This document shows, one piece after another, positions 35,818 to 44,704 of a stretch of DNA of 64,000 bases. The stretch covers positions 3,782,001 through 3,846,000 of the forward strand of contig OZ244830.1 in NCBI GenBank assembly GCA_965220425.1. The letters are read 5' to 3'. The DNA is from Azophilus sp965220425 (GTDB lineage: Bacteria > Pseudomonadota > Gammaproteobacteria > Pseudomonadales > Azotimanducaceae). Below the pieces are notes generated by a model that had not been told where the DNA came from, searched no databases, and saw only the letters and a list, made by a program, of their open reading frames with translations. The position numbers were made by a program, and so were the translations under genes. Each line of letters starts with the position of its first letter. Positions within the stretch are counted from its first letter, which is position 1.

Positions 35818-35844
35818 CCTGCTCCAGGAGGAGGACCTTCAGCC

Positions 35845-36118
35845 CCCGGCCGCCGGACAGGCTGTCCAGCGTGAGCGCGGTCATCGCGGCCATGCTGGGA
35901 GTGCGGGCGCCGATCTGCATGATGCCCGTGGCGAGGCGAATTCGCTCCGTCTTTACGGCAAGGTAACCCAGCGGCGCGACCGCATCCTGGCCCCAGGCTT
36001 GCGCCGACCAGACGGTGTCGACGCCGAGTTTCTCGGCCTCCATGACGAACTCCACGCTCTCTGCAATTCCCCCGGGCGGCCGAAGCCGCTCCGCCGATCT
36101 CGATAGTTACCCTCAAGA
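35845..36118 (-). pseudogene. LLM-class (F420-type) oxidoreductase, N-terminal fragment
   Basis: The reverse strand reads RVTIEIGGAASAARGNC, shifts frame near 36060, then EFVMEAEKLGVDTVWSAQAW, GQDAVAPLGYLAVKTERI, and MQIGARTPSMAAMTALTLDS, the start of a luciferase-like F420 oxidoreductase. It is cut after LSGGRGLKVLL near 35845, by the hydrolase end. Only about 90 of some 300-350 residues remain. With the intact LLM gene at 47498-48412 it shows the genome used or uses several F420 enzymes. Confidence 0.75.
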
Positions 36119-36196
36119 TTCCTCCTTCACCCCGTGTTCCTGACCTCTTGCGCGATTGCCCCGGCAACCTTATAACGTCAGCGGGGGCATTCTGAT

Positions 36197-37426
36197 ATGA
36201 ACTTACAGAGCTTTGCGCTACTTGAGAAATTTGTCCAACGGGGCGAACTGACCGTCATCGATCACGAAGGCGGGCGACACAGGTTCGGCAACGGAGCGCC
36301 CAGGGCGGCCATGCGCCTGAACACCTCCTCGGCGTTCGGCGTCATCGCGCGCAATCCGCAACTCAAGCTGGGCGAGGCCTACATGGACCAGTTGTGGGAT
36401 GTGGCCGAGGGCACGCTGCACGACCTGCTGACCCTGTTGCGCATCAATATGGAGGCTGCCGTTGCCGAAAGCGGGCGATGGCAGCCCCTCAAGGCGCTGC
36501 TCTCGTCCTGGAACGGGATCACGGCGAGCCGGCGCAACGCGAGCCACCACTACGATCTCGACGAACCCCTGTTCCGCGCCTGCCTCGATGAGGCCATGCA
36601 CTATTCCTGCGCCTATTTCCCCGACCGCGGCATGACGCTCGAGCAAGCCCAGCGGGCCAAGAGCGAACACATCGCCGCCAAGCTGCACCTGCGCCCCGGC
36701 CACCGCGTACTCGATATCGGCTGCGGCTGGGGAAGCCTGGCCATGCACCTGGCCGAGCGTTGCGACGTCACGGTAACCGGGCTCACGCTGTCCGCCGAGC
36801 AGCTTCGCGTCGCCCGCGAAACGGCAGCGAGCCGAGGGTTCGAGGGCCGGGTCGAGTTTCTATTGCAGGACTACCGGGAACATCCGGAAACCTACGACCG
36901 CATCGTCTCAGTGGGCATGTTCGAGCATGTCGGCAAACAGAACGTACAACGCTTCTTCGACACGGTGAACCAGCGCCTCACCGCGGACGGCGTGGCCTTG
37001 CTTCACACCATCGGCAGCAGGAATCCGCCGACGCCGCTAAACCCCTGGGTCCGCCGCTACATCTTCCCCGGCGGCTACATCCCGTCGCTATCGGATATCG
37101 CTCCGGCGGTGGAACGCGCCGGCCTCGTAACGACGGACATCGAGGTGCTGCGCCGGCACTACGCGCTTACTCTTAAGGAGTGGAACCGGCGCTTCCAGAC
37201 CGTCCGCGCCCGGTTTGCGGACAGCAAGGGCGAGCGCTTCTGCCGGATGTGGGAGTTCTACCTCGTCCTCTGCCAGACAGCCTTCGAGGTCGGCGACCTG
37301 GTGGTATTGCAGTGGCAGCTCGCCAAGGACAACGAGGCCGTTCCCATCACACGCGACTACCTGTACGACGATTCACGATCGATGCCCGTCTCGATGCAAC
37401 CGAGGCGGGTTGCAGGCCGCCACTGA
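36197..37426 (+). CDS. cfa: Cyclopropane-fatty-acyl-phospholipid synthase family methyltransferase
   Basis: 409 residues. The N-terminal lipid-binding domain (LNTSSAFGVIARNPQLKLGE, AYMDQLWDVAEG) precedes the SAM domain with VLDIGCGWGSLAMHLAE (about 170-186). SHHYDLDEPLFRACLDEAMHYSCAYF, VGMFEHVGKQN, IFPGGYIPSL and HYALTLKEWNRRF are CFA synthase hallmarks. It transfers a methylene from SAM to unsaturated acyl chains of membrane phospholipids. Monocistronic; upstream gap 36119-36196 is short. Confidence 0.93.
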   Translation: MNLQSFALLEKFVQRGELTVIDHEGGRHRFGNGAPRAAMRLNTSSAFGVIARNPQLKLGEAYMDQLWDVAEGTLHDLLTLLRINMEAAVAESGRWQPLKALLSSWNGITASRRNASHHYDLDEPLFRACLDEAMHYSCAYFPDRGMTLEQAQRAKSEHIAAKLHLRPGHRVLDIGCGWGSLAMHLAERCDVTVTGLTLSAEQLRVARETAASRGFEGRVEFLLQDYREHPETYDRIVSVGMFEHVGKQNVQRFFDTVNQRLTADGVALLHTIGSRNPPTPLNPWVRRYIFPGGYIPSLSDIAPAVERAGLVTTDIEVLRRHYALTLKEWNRRFQTVRARFADSKGERFCRMWEFYLVLCQTAFEVGDLVVLQWQLAKDNEAVPITRDYLYDDSRSMPVSMQPRRVAGRH

Positions 37427-37666
37427 TCGTTTCTACCGCAGGGGGGCCAGACCGCCGACTCGCAGGGAACAGTGATTCCACGGAAGTTTCCAACCCGGGG
37501 GACGGTGCGCTGACGCGCAAAAAGCAATCCAGGGATTTTGGGTAGGTTCGGGGCATCGCACAAGGTTCTCTTAACCTTCTGATAAATATAAACTTATTGG
37601 CCCTTCCCGTCTCACGGCGGCACACTCCATCAACACACTTTGTTGTGTCAATAGGAGTACCGCTTC

Positions 37667-38832
37667 ATGAACAAACGACCTACCATGCTGTCCGCCACAT
37701 TCGTAAAAACCGTCAACGTTCCCGGCCGCTACGGCGACGGTCGCGGCGGCCTCGACCTCACCCACCTCGTCAAGCCCTCGAAGCGGCCCGGCTGCCGCAA
37801 ATCCTGGGGACAGAGCATACGCATCAACGGCAGAAAGACCACCCTGGGGCTCGGCACCCACCCGGTGATCACGCTCGCCATGGCCCGCGAGCGTGCCCTC
37901 TAGAACGCCCGTGCGATTGCCCTGGGCCGCGATCCCCGGCGCGCATCGCACGGGGTGCCCACCTTCGCCAGGGCCGCAGAAACGGTCCTGGCCATCCGCG
38001 CGGTGAACTGGAAGCCGGGTTCCCGCTCCGAGCACACCTGGCGCACCAGCCTGCGGGATTACGCCCTGCCGCGCCTGGGCAGCATGCGCGTGGACGCGGT
38101 GTCCACCGCCGACGTGATGGCGGTGCTCCTGCCGATCTGGTCGACCAAGCGTGAGACCGCCCGGCGCCTGAGGCACCGCATCGGCGCAGTGATGAAGTGG
38201 GCGGTCGCCCAGGGCTACCGGGTCGACAACCCCGCCGGAGACGCCATCTCCGGTGCGCTGCCGAAGAACGGGCTGCGCATCGAGCACCGCCGTGCGCTGC
38301 CGCACGCCGAGGTGGGTGCGGCGCTTGAGCGCGTCCGTGCCTCGGGCGCCTACAAGGGCCTCGTCCTGGCCTTCGAGTTCCTGGTGCTGACCGCAGCCCG
38401 CTCGGGCGAGGTCCGCGGCGCTCGCTGGACGGAGATCGACATGGAGGCCGCCGTCTGGGCGGTTCCGGCTGAGCGCATGAAGGCGGGCCGCGAGCACGGG
38501 GTGCCGCTCTCGGACCGGGCCCTCGCCGTGCTCGACGAGGCGCGCCAGCTCGCCGACAGCGCCGGGCTGGTGTTCCCCTCCGCCACGGGTCGGATCCCGA
38601 GCCAAGCTGGCCCGCCGAAACTCTTGCGCCAGATCGGCATTGCCGCCGTGCCGCACGGCTTTCGGTCCAGCTTCCGCGACTGGGCCGCGGAGTGCACCGA
38701 CGCCCCGCGCGAGGTCTGCGAACTCGCCCTGGCGCACGTCAACAGCGACCGCTCGAGGCCGCCTACCGGCGCAACGACCTGTTCGAGCGCCGCAGGACGC
38801 TCATGCAGCAATGGGCCGACTACATCGTTTAG
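37667..38832 (+). pseudogene. P4-type tyrosine integrase, disrupted
   Basis: An almost full-length integrase reads MNKRPTMLSATFVKTVNVPG, an amber codon (TAG, 37901-37903) where a Glu (GAG) is expected in RERALxNARAIALGRDP, the core-binding region, the catalytic Arg in TAARSGEVRGARW and HxxR in PHGFRSSFRDW. A one-base deletion near 38750 then shifts the frame; the tail with the catalytic Tyr (EAAYRRNDLFERRRTLMQQW) continues to the stop at 38832. It marks the left end of the island to about 47.3 kb. The 37427-37666 upstream stretch has no gene; I saw no tRNA or att repeat there. Confidence 0.87.
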
Positions 38833-38952
38833 AAACCTGGGACGGTCGGCTTCTACCGGCTCGCCATCAGCCGACAATCTTGCGGCGCAACCTCGAATGA
38901 ACGCCTCCGGGCTTCCGCGGTTCGCCGCAATTGTCCGCAGCAACCCTTCACC

Positions 38953-39483
38953 TCAGTCCCACCTGGTGAGAAGCTCAAAACCACAACTCTTGAACGACTT
39001 GCGCAAATCAGAAGCCAGTTTCAGCATCTTCGTCTTCGAATGGCCACTTGTGAGGTCAATCGCAAGCGTGCTGATCGAACTAAAGAGCATTAGCTCGAGT
39101 GCCAGTGCGGGTGGGTCCATGATGTCTGCCCAACCGGTCTCGCGCGCGTATCCCGACACATACGTGGCGCCAGTGGCATGCATGAATTTTCGAGCTCTCA
39201 TCTTGGCGTCTCCTGCGAGCACGTTACAGCCACCGAAATGCACGAAGCACTTCGTCAAATCGAACTCCTTTGCGGAAATCGTCTCTAGCGGTATTACTTG
39301 GTTCTCGGATAGCCAGATTTCACCGGGCTCCCCGTGCGTCGCAAAATACAGGATTGAACCCTCTTCGCACCGCGACCACTCTCGCTCGAGGAAGAAATAA
39401 CACTCCTCGGCAGTCGCGCAATCGCGTCGAGCGTAATGCTCCCAGTGTCCCATGCTGCGAAGCATCTGGAGGATCGGCTCCAC
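38953..39483 (-). CDS. Caspase-like protein, DUF6642-type, possibly 5'-incomplete
   Basis: From GTG at 39483 the protein has 176 residues. ILYFATHGEPGEIWL and FVHFGGCNVLAG carry a His and Cys in the order and spacing of clan CD (caspase/CHAT) proteases; the family resembled is DUF6642, recalled from memory. Homology-like sequence continues upstream in frame (RIYCIEGHWDYGNREVEPSV), up to a TAA at 39565-39567, but that stretch has no ATG, GTG or TTG. Either the original start was lost or initiation is unusual. Such proteases in islands are often defence effectors; here that is inference. Confidence 0.65.
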   Translation of the reverse strand: MEPILQMLRSMGHWEHYARRDCATAEECYFFLEREWSRCEEGSILYFATHGEPGEIWLSENQVIPLETISAKEFDLTKCFVHFGGCNVLAGDAKMRARKFMHATGATYVSGYARETGWADIMDPPALALELMLFSSISTLAIDLTSGHSKTKMLKLASDLRKSFKSCGFELLTRWD

Positions 39484-39617
39484 AGAGGGCTCGACTTCTC
39501 TGTTACCGTAATCCCAGTGGCCCTCGATGCAGTAGATTCGTTGCTTGCTTTTGATTGTCCGCCCTTAGCTGTGTCCGTCACCCGCGACAAGAGCGGACCA
39601 TAGTTTTTTTCGGTAAG

Positions 39618-40628
39618 TCACTTCATTCCCCCATACCGATGTTCAAGATATGTACGCGTCTCCATTTCCGGCGCATTCGCGCATACCAACGGCAGCAGAT
39701 CCTCGGTTGCCACGCCCTTGAAACGGTCTGCCTCAGTGATCGATGCCCAGATTTCATGGATGTCCGCACCCAGTCCCTGGAGGGCAGGCGATGTCAGCCG
39801 GTTCATCAACTTCCTGTTGGCCCTCGGCGCCACATGCAAAAGCGAGACAACATTTGCGTCCATCTCGCCGCAACGCTCCATCGCAGAGCAAAGCAATTGC
39901 TGGCGCATCAACTGGTCGAACGGATCGAAGAACAGCGACTCAAGGGTCACGTCGCTTGTGATCTGGCAGTCGTCTTTGAGCAGGTGTTCGCGATAGATGC
40001 GGTCGAGGCGATCCGTTTTCTCCCGGCTGCGGCTGTATCGCAGATCGACGCCCTTGGTGTAGTACTCGGTGTATTTCCACTCGCCGGCGACAAGCTGTAT
40101 TCGCCCGTCGGAACGACGAAACCTCAGGCAAAAATCCAGGCTGGTGAAGTTCGCGCCCCGGGTGCGACCGTCGTCCCGGGCTACTTCGCCGCGCCGCAGC
40201 TCTCCCAAGTAGTTCCGCTCGCCTATCCACTCGAACGCCACGTACGGACAGGAACCGTCCGACAACGCGCGGTCGGCATCGATAACGAGCACTTCCTCCG
40301 CATCATAGCCAAGACCGCGAAGTACGGCGGCAAGCTGATCCGGTGCCTGCACGAACGGGAACCAGAAGTTGACGCAACAGCTTTGCGAGCAGCACAGGTG
40401 GTTGCTCGGCTCGTTGACCTTCCCGTCATGCCACCCAATCGCTCGATCCTCGAAGTACCCCAACGCCGCATCGCGGATCCCGGCCTCAAGATTCTCCGCG
40501 CGGCAGTCCTCGTGCAGACAGAATTCCCGCCTCGCTCCGAGGTACATCCCATTTCGTCCCGCCTTCTCACTGAACAGCCTCCCCTTGAGCGGCCCCAATC
40601 GTTTCTTTTCGCGATCTCTGAACGTCAC
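39618..40628 (-). CDS. PGN_0703-family putative restriction endonuclease
   Basis: 336 residues from GTG at 40628, with GGAGGAG five bases upstream. NHLCCSQSCCVNFWFPF resembles the SSQxxxxN motif of PGN_0703 proteins, and VIDADRAL followed by LVAGEWKYTEYY supplies an E-x-K pair fitting a PD-(D/E)XK nuclease core. DFCLRFRRSDGRIQL lies between. Several Cys pairs (CLHEDC, CCSQSCC) are near the front. The family is annotated as restriction endonuclease-like by fold; no methylase is adjacent. It is preceded by a 280-bp leader shared with the gene at 42280-42739. The longer frame to 41342 is non-homologous. Confidence 0.75.
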   Translation of the reverse strand: MTFRDREKKRLGPLKGRLFSEKAGRNGMYLGARREFCLHEDCRAENLEAGIRDAALGYFEDRAIGWHDGKVNEPSNHLCCSQSCCVNFWFPFVQAPDQLAAVLRGLGYDAEEVLVIDADRALSDGSCPYVAFEWIGERNYLGELRRGEVARDDGRTRGANFTSLDFCLRFRRSDGRIQLVAGEWKYTEYYTKGVDLRYSRSREKTDRLDRIYREHLLKDDCQITSDVTLESLFFDPFDQLMRQQLLCSAMERCGEMDANVVSLLHVAPRANRKLMNRLTSPALQGLGADIHEIWASITEADRFKGVATEDLLPLVCANAPEMETRTYLEHRYGGMK

Positions 40629-40639
40629 AGTCTCCTCCG

Positions 40640-40925
40640 ATCTCTGCCCGGCGTCCCAACGGCCCGACTCCCGGAGTCCGCCCCGCTGACCCGACAGGAT
40701 ACTCCGCCCGCCGAACGTCTCCACCATCCCGTCCTGCGCGACGTTGCGCAACATGCCCGAATGCGCGTCTGGGCCGCCTCCCGCGCCCGGTCTCGCCCCC
40801 ACGCTGGGAAAGGGTCCGGGCGAACGCCTGTTCCCAGCGTCCGGGCTGGCTTTCCTGCTATACGCGCACGACCTGGCTCGTACGCGCGCCACGCACATGA
40901 TCTGCGCGGCGCCGACATGGCGACC
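40640..40925 (-). repeat. Shared leader sequence, copy 1 (upstream of PGN_0703 gene)
   Basis: This stretch aligns end to end with 42757-43022, in the same orientation and the same position just upstream of a ribosome-binding site. Common blocks include GCGGAGTAT(T/C)CTGT, CAGACGCGCAT(T/C)CGGGCA, CCCAGCGTGGGGGCG and TGTGCGTGG. A hairpin (CGCTGGGAA pairing TTCCCAGCG) is near 40800-40850. The rest of the gene-free stretch (40926-41224) has no recognisable feature. Confidence 0.7.
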
Positions 40926-41224
40926 GTCTCCGAACCAGCCGCGAACCGCCAGCGCCGCCACGCCGCGCCGGCCAACCGTCAAGACCTTCCGCCCTCGGAT
41001 CGCGGTGGTCGCCTTGTGCGGAATCTTTGTCGACGCCCAGATCACGGCGACATTGCACCACCGGAGACGCGCGGCCGCGCATTTCCGGCGCGCGTTACCG
41101 CGCCGACCTTCGTCTCCGCGCCGCGTCAGTCCGCAGCGGTGTGCAACTCCCGCAGTGCCGTCTCGGCGCCCTGTCTTTCGGGACGACAGCAACTCCGGCA
41201 ACAGTTCGTTCGTCGCCCGAATGC

Positions 41225-42007
41225 CTAGCGGGGCCGCGTGAACCGGCACCGCGGGTAGGACGAGCACCCGTAGAACGTCGAACCCCGGTTCGGCCCGCGC
41301 TTCGCCGTTCGCGGAACCAGCTCCGCGCCGCAACGCGGGCACAGCGTCGTTTCCGCTCGGCCGTCGGCTTGGCCTCCATCGACTAGTTGATCGGGCAGAT
41401 CGCGCATCATGTCCTGCAGCCGGTCGCCGTCGACCAGTTCCAACGCCACGCGCTTCGCGAACTCCTCGGCTTCACGCGTGAATGACCCGGCGGTGACGAC
41501 TAAGCCTCCCGTCGCAGCCTCCGCCGCTACGACCCCGAACAGTTCCCTAACGACCTTGACCCCAACCCGGCGCGATCGCCACTGTTTGCACTGCACCAAG
41601 TAGGTCTCGCCGCCCGCCTTGCTGAGCCGCACGTCCACGCCGCCGTCCGGACCGCCGCCCGGCTCGCGGCGAACACCGAAACCAAGACGCCGATAGTGCG
41701 CCTCGATCAGCTCCTCGAACTCCTCCCAGCCCAGGGACCGGATTGACTCCTTGGTCCGGTTCGCCGCGAGCATCCGCCGTCCCCGCCAAACACGGAAGGC
41801 CGAAACCGCGCCGGGAATCAGGAAGATCGCTGCGACCGGCCCCGCCAGACCGGAAACCACATCCACGACGGGGCCGCCGCCGGCCAAGGACGGCAGCACA
41901 TTTCCGAGCCCAATGTAGACCAAGGCCGTCACGACAACGCTTACCCACCACGGAGCGTGGGCAAGCTCTTCGAGCAGCAGATGCAGTTCTCCCTTCCTCC
42001 GGGCCAC
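41225..42007 (-). CDS. Membrane-anchored Mrr-type restriction endonuclease with C-terminal topoisomerase zinc finger
   Basis: 260 residues from GTG at 42007 (GGAGGGCTAGAGGGA upstream). Two N-terminal TM helices (WWVSVVVTALVYIGLGNVL; VVSGLAGPVAAIFLIPGAV) are followed by an Mrr_cat domain: MGWEEFEE-like helix (LGWEEFEELIEAHYRRLGF), GGPDGGVDVRLS and YLVQCKQWRS, giving the D-x(n)-QxK active site of Mrr enzymes. The end is a zf-C4_Topoisom finger (CPRCGAELV, FYGCSSYPRCRF). Mrr-type enzymes cut methylated or foreign DNA; the TM-Mrr-zinc order is common in islands. The finger may bind single-stranded DNA. Confidence 0.85.
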   Translation of the reverse strand: MARRKGELHLLLEELAHAPWWVSVVVTALVYIGLGNVLPSLAGGGPVVDVVSGLAGPVAAIFLIPGAVSAFRVWRGRRMLAANRTKESIRSLGWEEFEELIEAHYRRLGFGVRREPGGGPDGGVDVRLSKAGGETYLVQCKQWRSRRVGVKVVRELFGVVAAEAATGGLVVTAGSFTREAEEFAKRVALELVDGDRLQDMMRDLPDQLVDGGQADGRAETTLCPRCGAELVPRTAKRGPNRGSTFYGCSSYPRCRFTRPR

Positions 42008-42159
42008 TCCCTCTAGCCCTCCCGCGCCGTGGCCACCGGCCCCTGTCCCGCAACGTCCTGCGGCTCGCCAGCCGACTGCGCCAAATCTCGCTCCCTGTTG
42101 ATCTGCGCCGTGGACCAAGGATCCGCCGCAACTTCTCCATTGTCTCATGCCCCGCAGAC

Positions 42160-42231
42160 GCGGGCGATCTGTTCGAGCGCCGTCGCGTCCTTTTGCAGCA
42201 GGGGACCGACTACATCTCCGCACGGGCCTGA
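42160..42231 (+). pseudogene. Integrase C-terminal tail remnant
   Basis: GDLFERRRVLLQQGTDYISA, ending at TGA 42229-42231, closely matches the tail of the P4-type integrase at 38770-38830 (NDLFERRRTLMQQWADYIV). It is about 24 codons of a second, related integrase. It suggests an earlier insertion at the same kind of site, or a duplicated integrase end. Confidence 0.65.
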
Positions 42232-42279
42232 CAGCGCGCTCCGGCGGATGCGATCGGGTTCCCCGGTCCCGGCCCCGCG

Positions 42280-42739
42280 TCAGGTGCGCGGATCCGCCGA
42301 ACCGTCGCCGCCGATGCGGAAGAGATCGGGCTGGCCGCCCGCGATGCAGGCCGCACACTCGCCGCCGAGCCACCGCACCTCGCCGCCGTCGGTCGCGTAG
42401 GCCTTGCCATCCGGGCCGACGCTGCTGTTCGGCGGATAGCGCCAGCCGGTCACCGTAATGCCGCACAGATCGCTCAGCAGGTGCGGCGCCAGCGCCTCCG
42501 CCGTCCACTTCCAGCCGTTCTCCGGTGGCTCGTTGAACCGCTGTAGCGACGCCCTAAGCTCCGCCGTCCCCGATCCTGCCGTACCTGCACAGCACCATTG
42601 CGTAAGGCGCGCCGTAGTCGCCCTTGTCCGGTGCAGTCTCCCACAGTTCCCGCATTAGGTCGCCGTCCTTCTCGTCGTCGATCTCCGGCTCCACGGCGAA
42701 CGTGTGGGTGGCCGCGTCAAGGGGCGCGTCGTCGAGTAT
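42280..42739 (-). pseudogene. Unknown protein, one frameshift
   Basis: Two frames join into one protein: ILDDAPLDAATHTFAVEPEI to GAPYAMVLCRYGRIGDG, then after a shift near 42565, TAELRASLQRFNEPPENGWK to LLSDLCGITVTGWRYPPNSS and GGECAACIAGGQPDLFRIGG, stop TGA at 42280-42282. The only start at the expected distance from GGAGGA is ATA (42737-42739); the next ATG is at 42655. I do not recognise the family. It follows the same 280-bp leader as the PGN_0703 gene, so it was probably co-regulated with it. Confidence 0.5.
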
Positions 42740-42756
42740 GTTCCTGTTTTCCTCCG

Positions 42757-43022
42757 TTCTCTGGTCGGCGCCCCGCCGGACGGCTCCAAGAGTCCGCCGC
42801 GGATCGTCTACAGAATACTCCGCCCAACGCCTCACTACCTGCCCGGCGCGGAGCCGCGCAATCGTGCCCGGATGCGCGTCTGGGCCACCTCGCGTGCCCG
42901 GTCACGCCCCCACGCTGGGTAAGGGTCCTGACGGACGCCTGACCCAGCGTGGGGGCTCACGTTTCCGGCGAGCGCGCACAACCTTGCCCACACACGCACC
43001 ACGCACACCATGCGGCTGCCGA
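42757..43022 (-). repeat. Shared leader sequence, copy 2, with strong hairpin
   Basis: Counterpart of 40640-40925. It contains GCCCCCACGCTGGGT (42906-42920) perfectly inverted about 20 bases later as ACCCAGCGTGGGGGC, a 15-bp stem. It lies about 170 bp upstream of the coding region and lacks the U-run of an intrinsic terminator. Conserved sequence between the hairpin and the ribosome-binding site suggests a regulated leader or promoter. Confidence 0.7.
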
Positions 43023-43159
43023 ACACGCCGCACATCACCAACCTGATCAGACTGCGAGCTTGCACGGCCCGCGAACCGCCGGTAGGGTGCCCGCCAATTA
43101 CGCGTACCTCCCAAGGGTACATGGCAGGGCAGTGGCCCTGCATGGAATGGTTCCCCCGC

Positions 43160-43500
43160 CATTTCAAACAACGGGGAGCAGCCGCCAGCGGCGGTGACAG
43201 CAAGCCCCTTGCTGAGATTGGGGAGACACCGCCAGCGGCGGTACGGCCTTACCCCAGCTGACCAAGACGGGCGAAAGCGCAAGTGCGCTCGATCCAGGCA
43301 ACCGCGGGGAATCCAGCGGAACACCTGGGATCGCAGCTGACCCCCACTGAAATAACGGGAGCGTCCACAGGGGCGACAGTACACACACCCCGGCTGACCG
43401 AGAAACGGGAGACCGCCGCAACGGCGGGACAGAGGTTCCACTGAGCATAAGGAACAGCGCGAGAACAGTGCCGGCGTCGTCCGCAAGGACGGAACAGGGT
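43160..43500. other. Hairpin-rich irregular repeat tract
   Basis: The palindrome CCGCCAGCGGCGG occurs twice, 47 bp apart (43182-43194, 43229-43241), each time after GGGGAG. A module GCTGACC then ACGGG(A/C)G then a hairpin occurs three times (GCTGACC at 43257, 43336, 43393; ACGGGMG at 43267, 43355, 43405). CCGCCGCAACGGCGG closes the third. No convincing protein frame; reverse-strand frames are Arg/Pro-rich shadows. It could be a structured RNA or a protein-binding array. The function is unknown. Confidence 0.5.
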
Positions 43501-44218
43501 GCGAAGAGGATGACCGGACTAGTTACCCGCGATTCCGCTCAGCGCCGACCGATCGACAAGTATCGGTCGGATGCGAGAGATACTTACAACGTTTCCGACG
43601 CTTGTCCCCCGCCAGCCCGACCGGCGCCGCCGGTCCGTGCACGATCCTGCGCATCCATCGCCCAATCTCCAGGCTGGCCGCCGCGGCGGCCACTCCGCCC
43701 GTTGTCCGAACCCGGCAGCTTGTCCACAGGATATTCACAGGAACCGCGCCAGAAACGGAGCACCATGGATCTTGGTTTCTGCAAACGCGGCGCGAACATC
43801 GAAACACGCCGCTGTGGGCGCCGCCAGCGGCAACGTAGCCGCACCCCTGGCTCATCATCCTGGACGCCGGCGCCGCACCGGAGAATCCCCGACGTCAGTT
43901 CCAAAGCGCATTCCCGGGCGCTCTGTCATGAATCTCATGGTGCGGGATTCCCCCCGAAAACCTGATTCCATGCACATGAGAGCGCGTTACAGCCCAGACC
44001 CGGGCCGCTTTCGGGCTCAAATCGCCCGATATCCGGCACCTCGACGAATGCGCCCGCCGCTGCCACCCGACAGCGGCGCCCCAGCGAGTTCTCATCATGG
44101 ACGCCGCCGCCGTCCACCAGGCGCTCCTGTTCGACGACAACCCCCTTCGGGAATTATGCAGAAAGATCACCAGGACGCGCGCTCAGGCGCCACGAACTAG
44201 GCGGTAGCGCCGGTCCAA
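43501..44218. other. Gene-poor stretch with possible decayed coding
   Basis: No gene can be supported. CCGACCGAT/ATCGGTCGG form a short inverted repeat (43547-43570). TTGTCCACA (43720-43728) and ATATTCACA (43731-43739) resemble DnaA boxes but are isolated. A forward frame near 44005-44200 (MDAAAVHQALLFDDNPLREL) looks coding-like but has no start upstream of that Met and no known family. Confidence 0.4.
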
Positions 44219-44368
44219 CTACTGGGTTCTGGGTTCCTTGTTCTCGGCCTTCGGCCTCGCATCCGACGGGGCATCAAGCATCATTCGGAAGGCATCCTCC
44301 AGATCACGCTCGGTCGCGGTATCGCGGTCGCTGGGGTCCAGGTTTTTGGGCTTGGTCGCTCTCGCCAT
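44219..44368 (-). CDS. Small charged hypothetical protein (49 aa)
   Basis: The frame reads MARATKPKNLDPSDRDTATE, RDLEDAFRMMLDAPSDARPK, then AENKEPRTQ. Composition is highly charged and soluble, with no obvious domain, and no strong ribosome-binding site precedes the ATG. It might be a small regulatory or antitoxin-like protein by size only. The inverted-repeat element at 44387-44509 starts 18 bp upstream. Confidence 0.35.
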   Translation of the reverse strand: MARATKPKNLDPSDRDTATERDLEDAFRMMLDAPSDARPKAENKEPRTQ

Positions 44369-44386
44369 GCGGCAATTCTATTAGCG

Positions 44387-44509
44387 CTAGTACTCCAACA
44401 ACTTTGAAATGATCGGTATTTCAACTCGCAACTGGCGACTCACAACGGGTGATGCACGCATAAAGCTGAAGTCACTTAACCTATCGATACAAAGTTGTCG
44501 CAGTACTAG
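44387..44509. mobile_element. Miniature inverted-repeat element, 123 bp
   Basis: Left end CTAGTACTCCAACAACTTTG (44387-44406) and right end CAAAGTTGTCGCAGTACTAG (44490-44509) are inverted repeats matching at 18 of 20 positions. The interior is non-coding and markedly more AT-rich than the surroundings. Likely non-autonomous; the partner transposase is not in the window as far as I can tell. Confidence 0.75.
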
Positions 44510-44704
44510 TTATCTTTAACTAATCGGTGCGTCGGCGTATATTCGGGGAAGATTCGGAGAGCGTCAGACTTCAGGGTGGCACCCAGACCGGCGCTAGACC
44601 ACGCAAAGTTGGAACATGTCCTAGCACCGCGCGCTGCATTGTAATTCAGCGCCACCAACCTGCAAGCCACTTTGCGCGGTCGCTAAACCGCACAGGGAGG
44701 CTCT

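Noticed and set aside
42906..42957. Strong hairpin as an intrinsic terminator
   Set aside because: No U-run follows on either strand and the hairpin is conserved inside a leader upstream of genes.
42902..43486. 194-codon reverse frame over the hairpin-rich tract
   Set aside because: Composition is Arg/Gly/Pro-rich and repetitive, the start has no ribosome-binding site and no domain is seen.
43160..43500. Possible CRISPR array
   Set aside because: Repeat units are irregular in length and spacing, there are no unique spacers of constant size and no cas genes nearby.
43720..43739. Two DnaA-box-like nonamers, possible replication origin
   Set aside because: Only two imperfect boxes, no iterons, no AT-rich unwinding element and no replication gene nearby.
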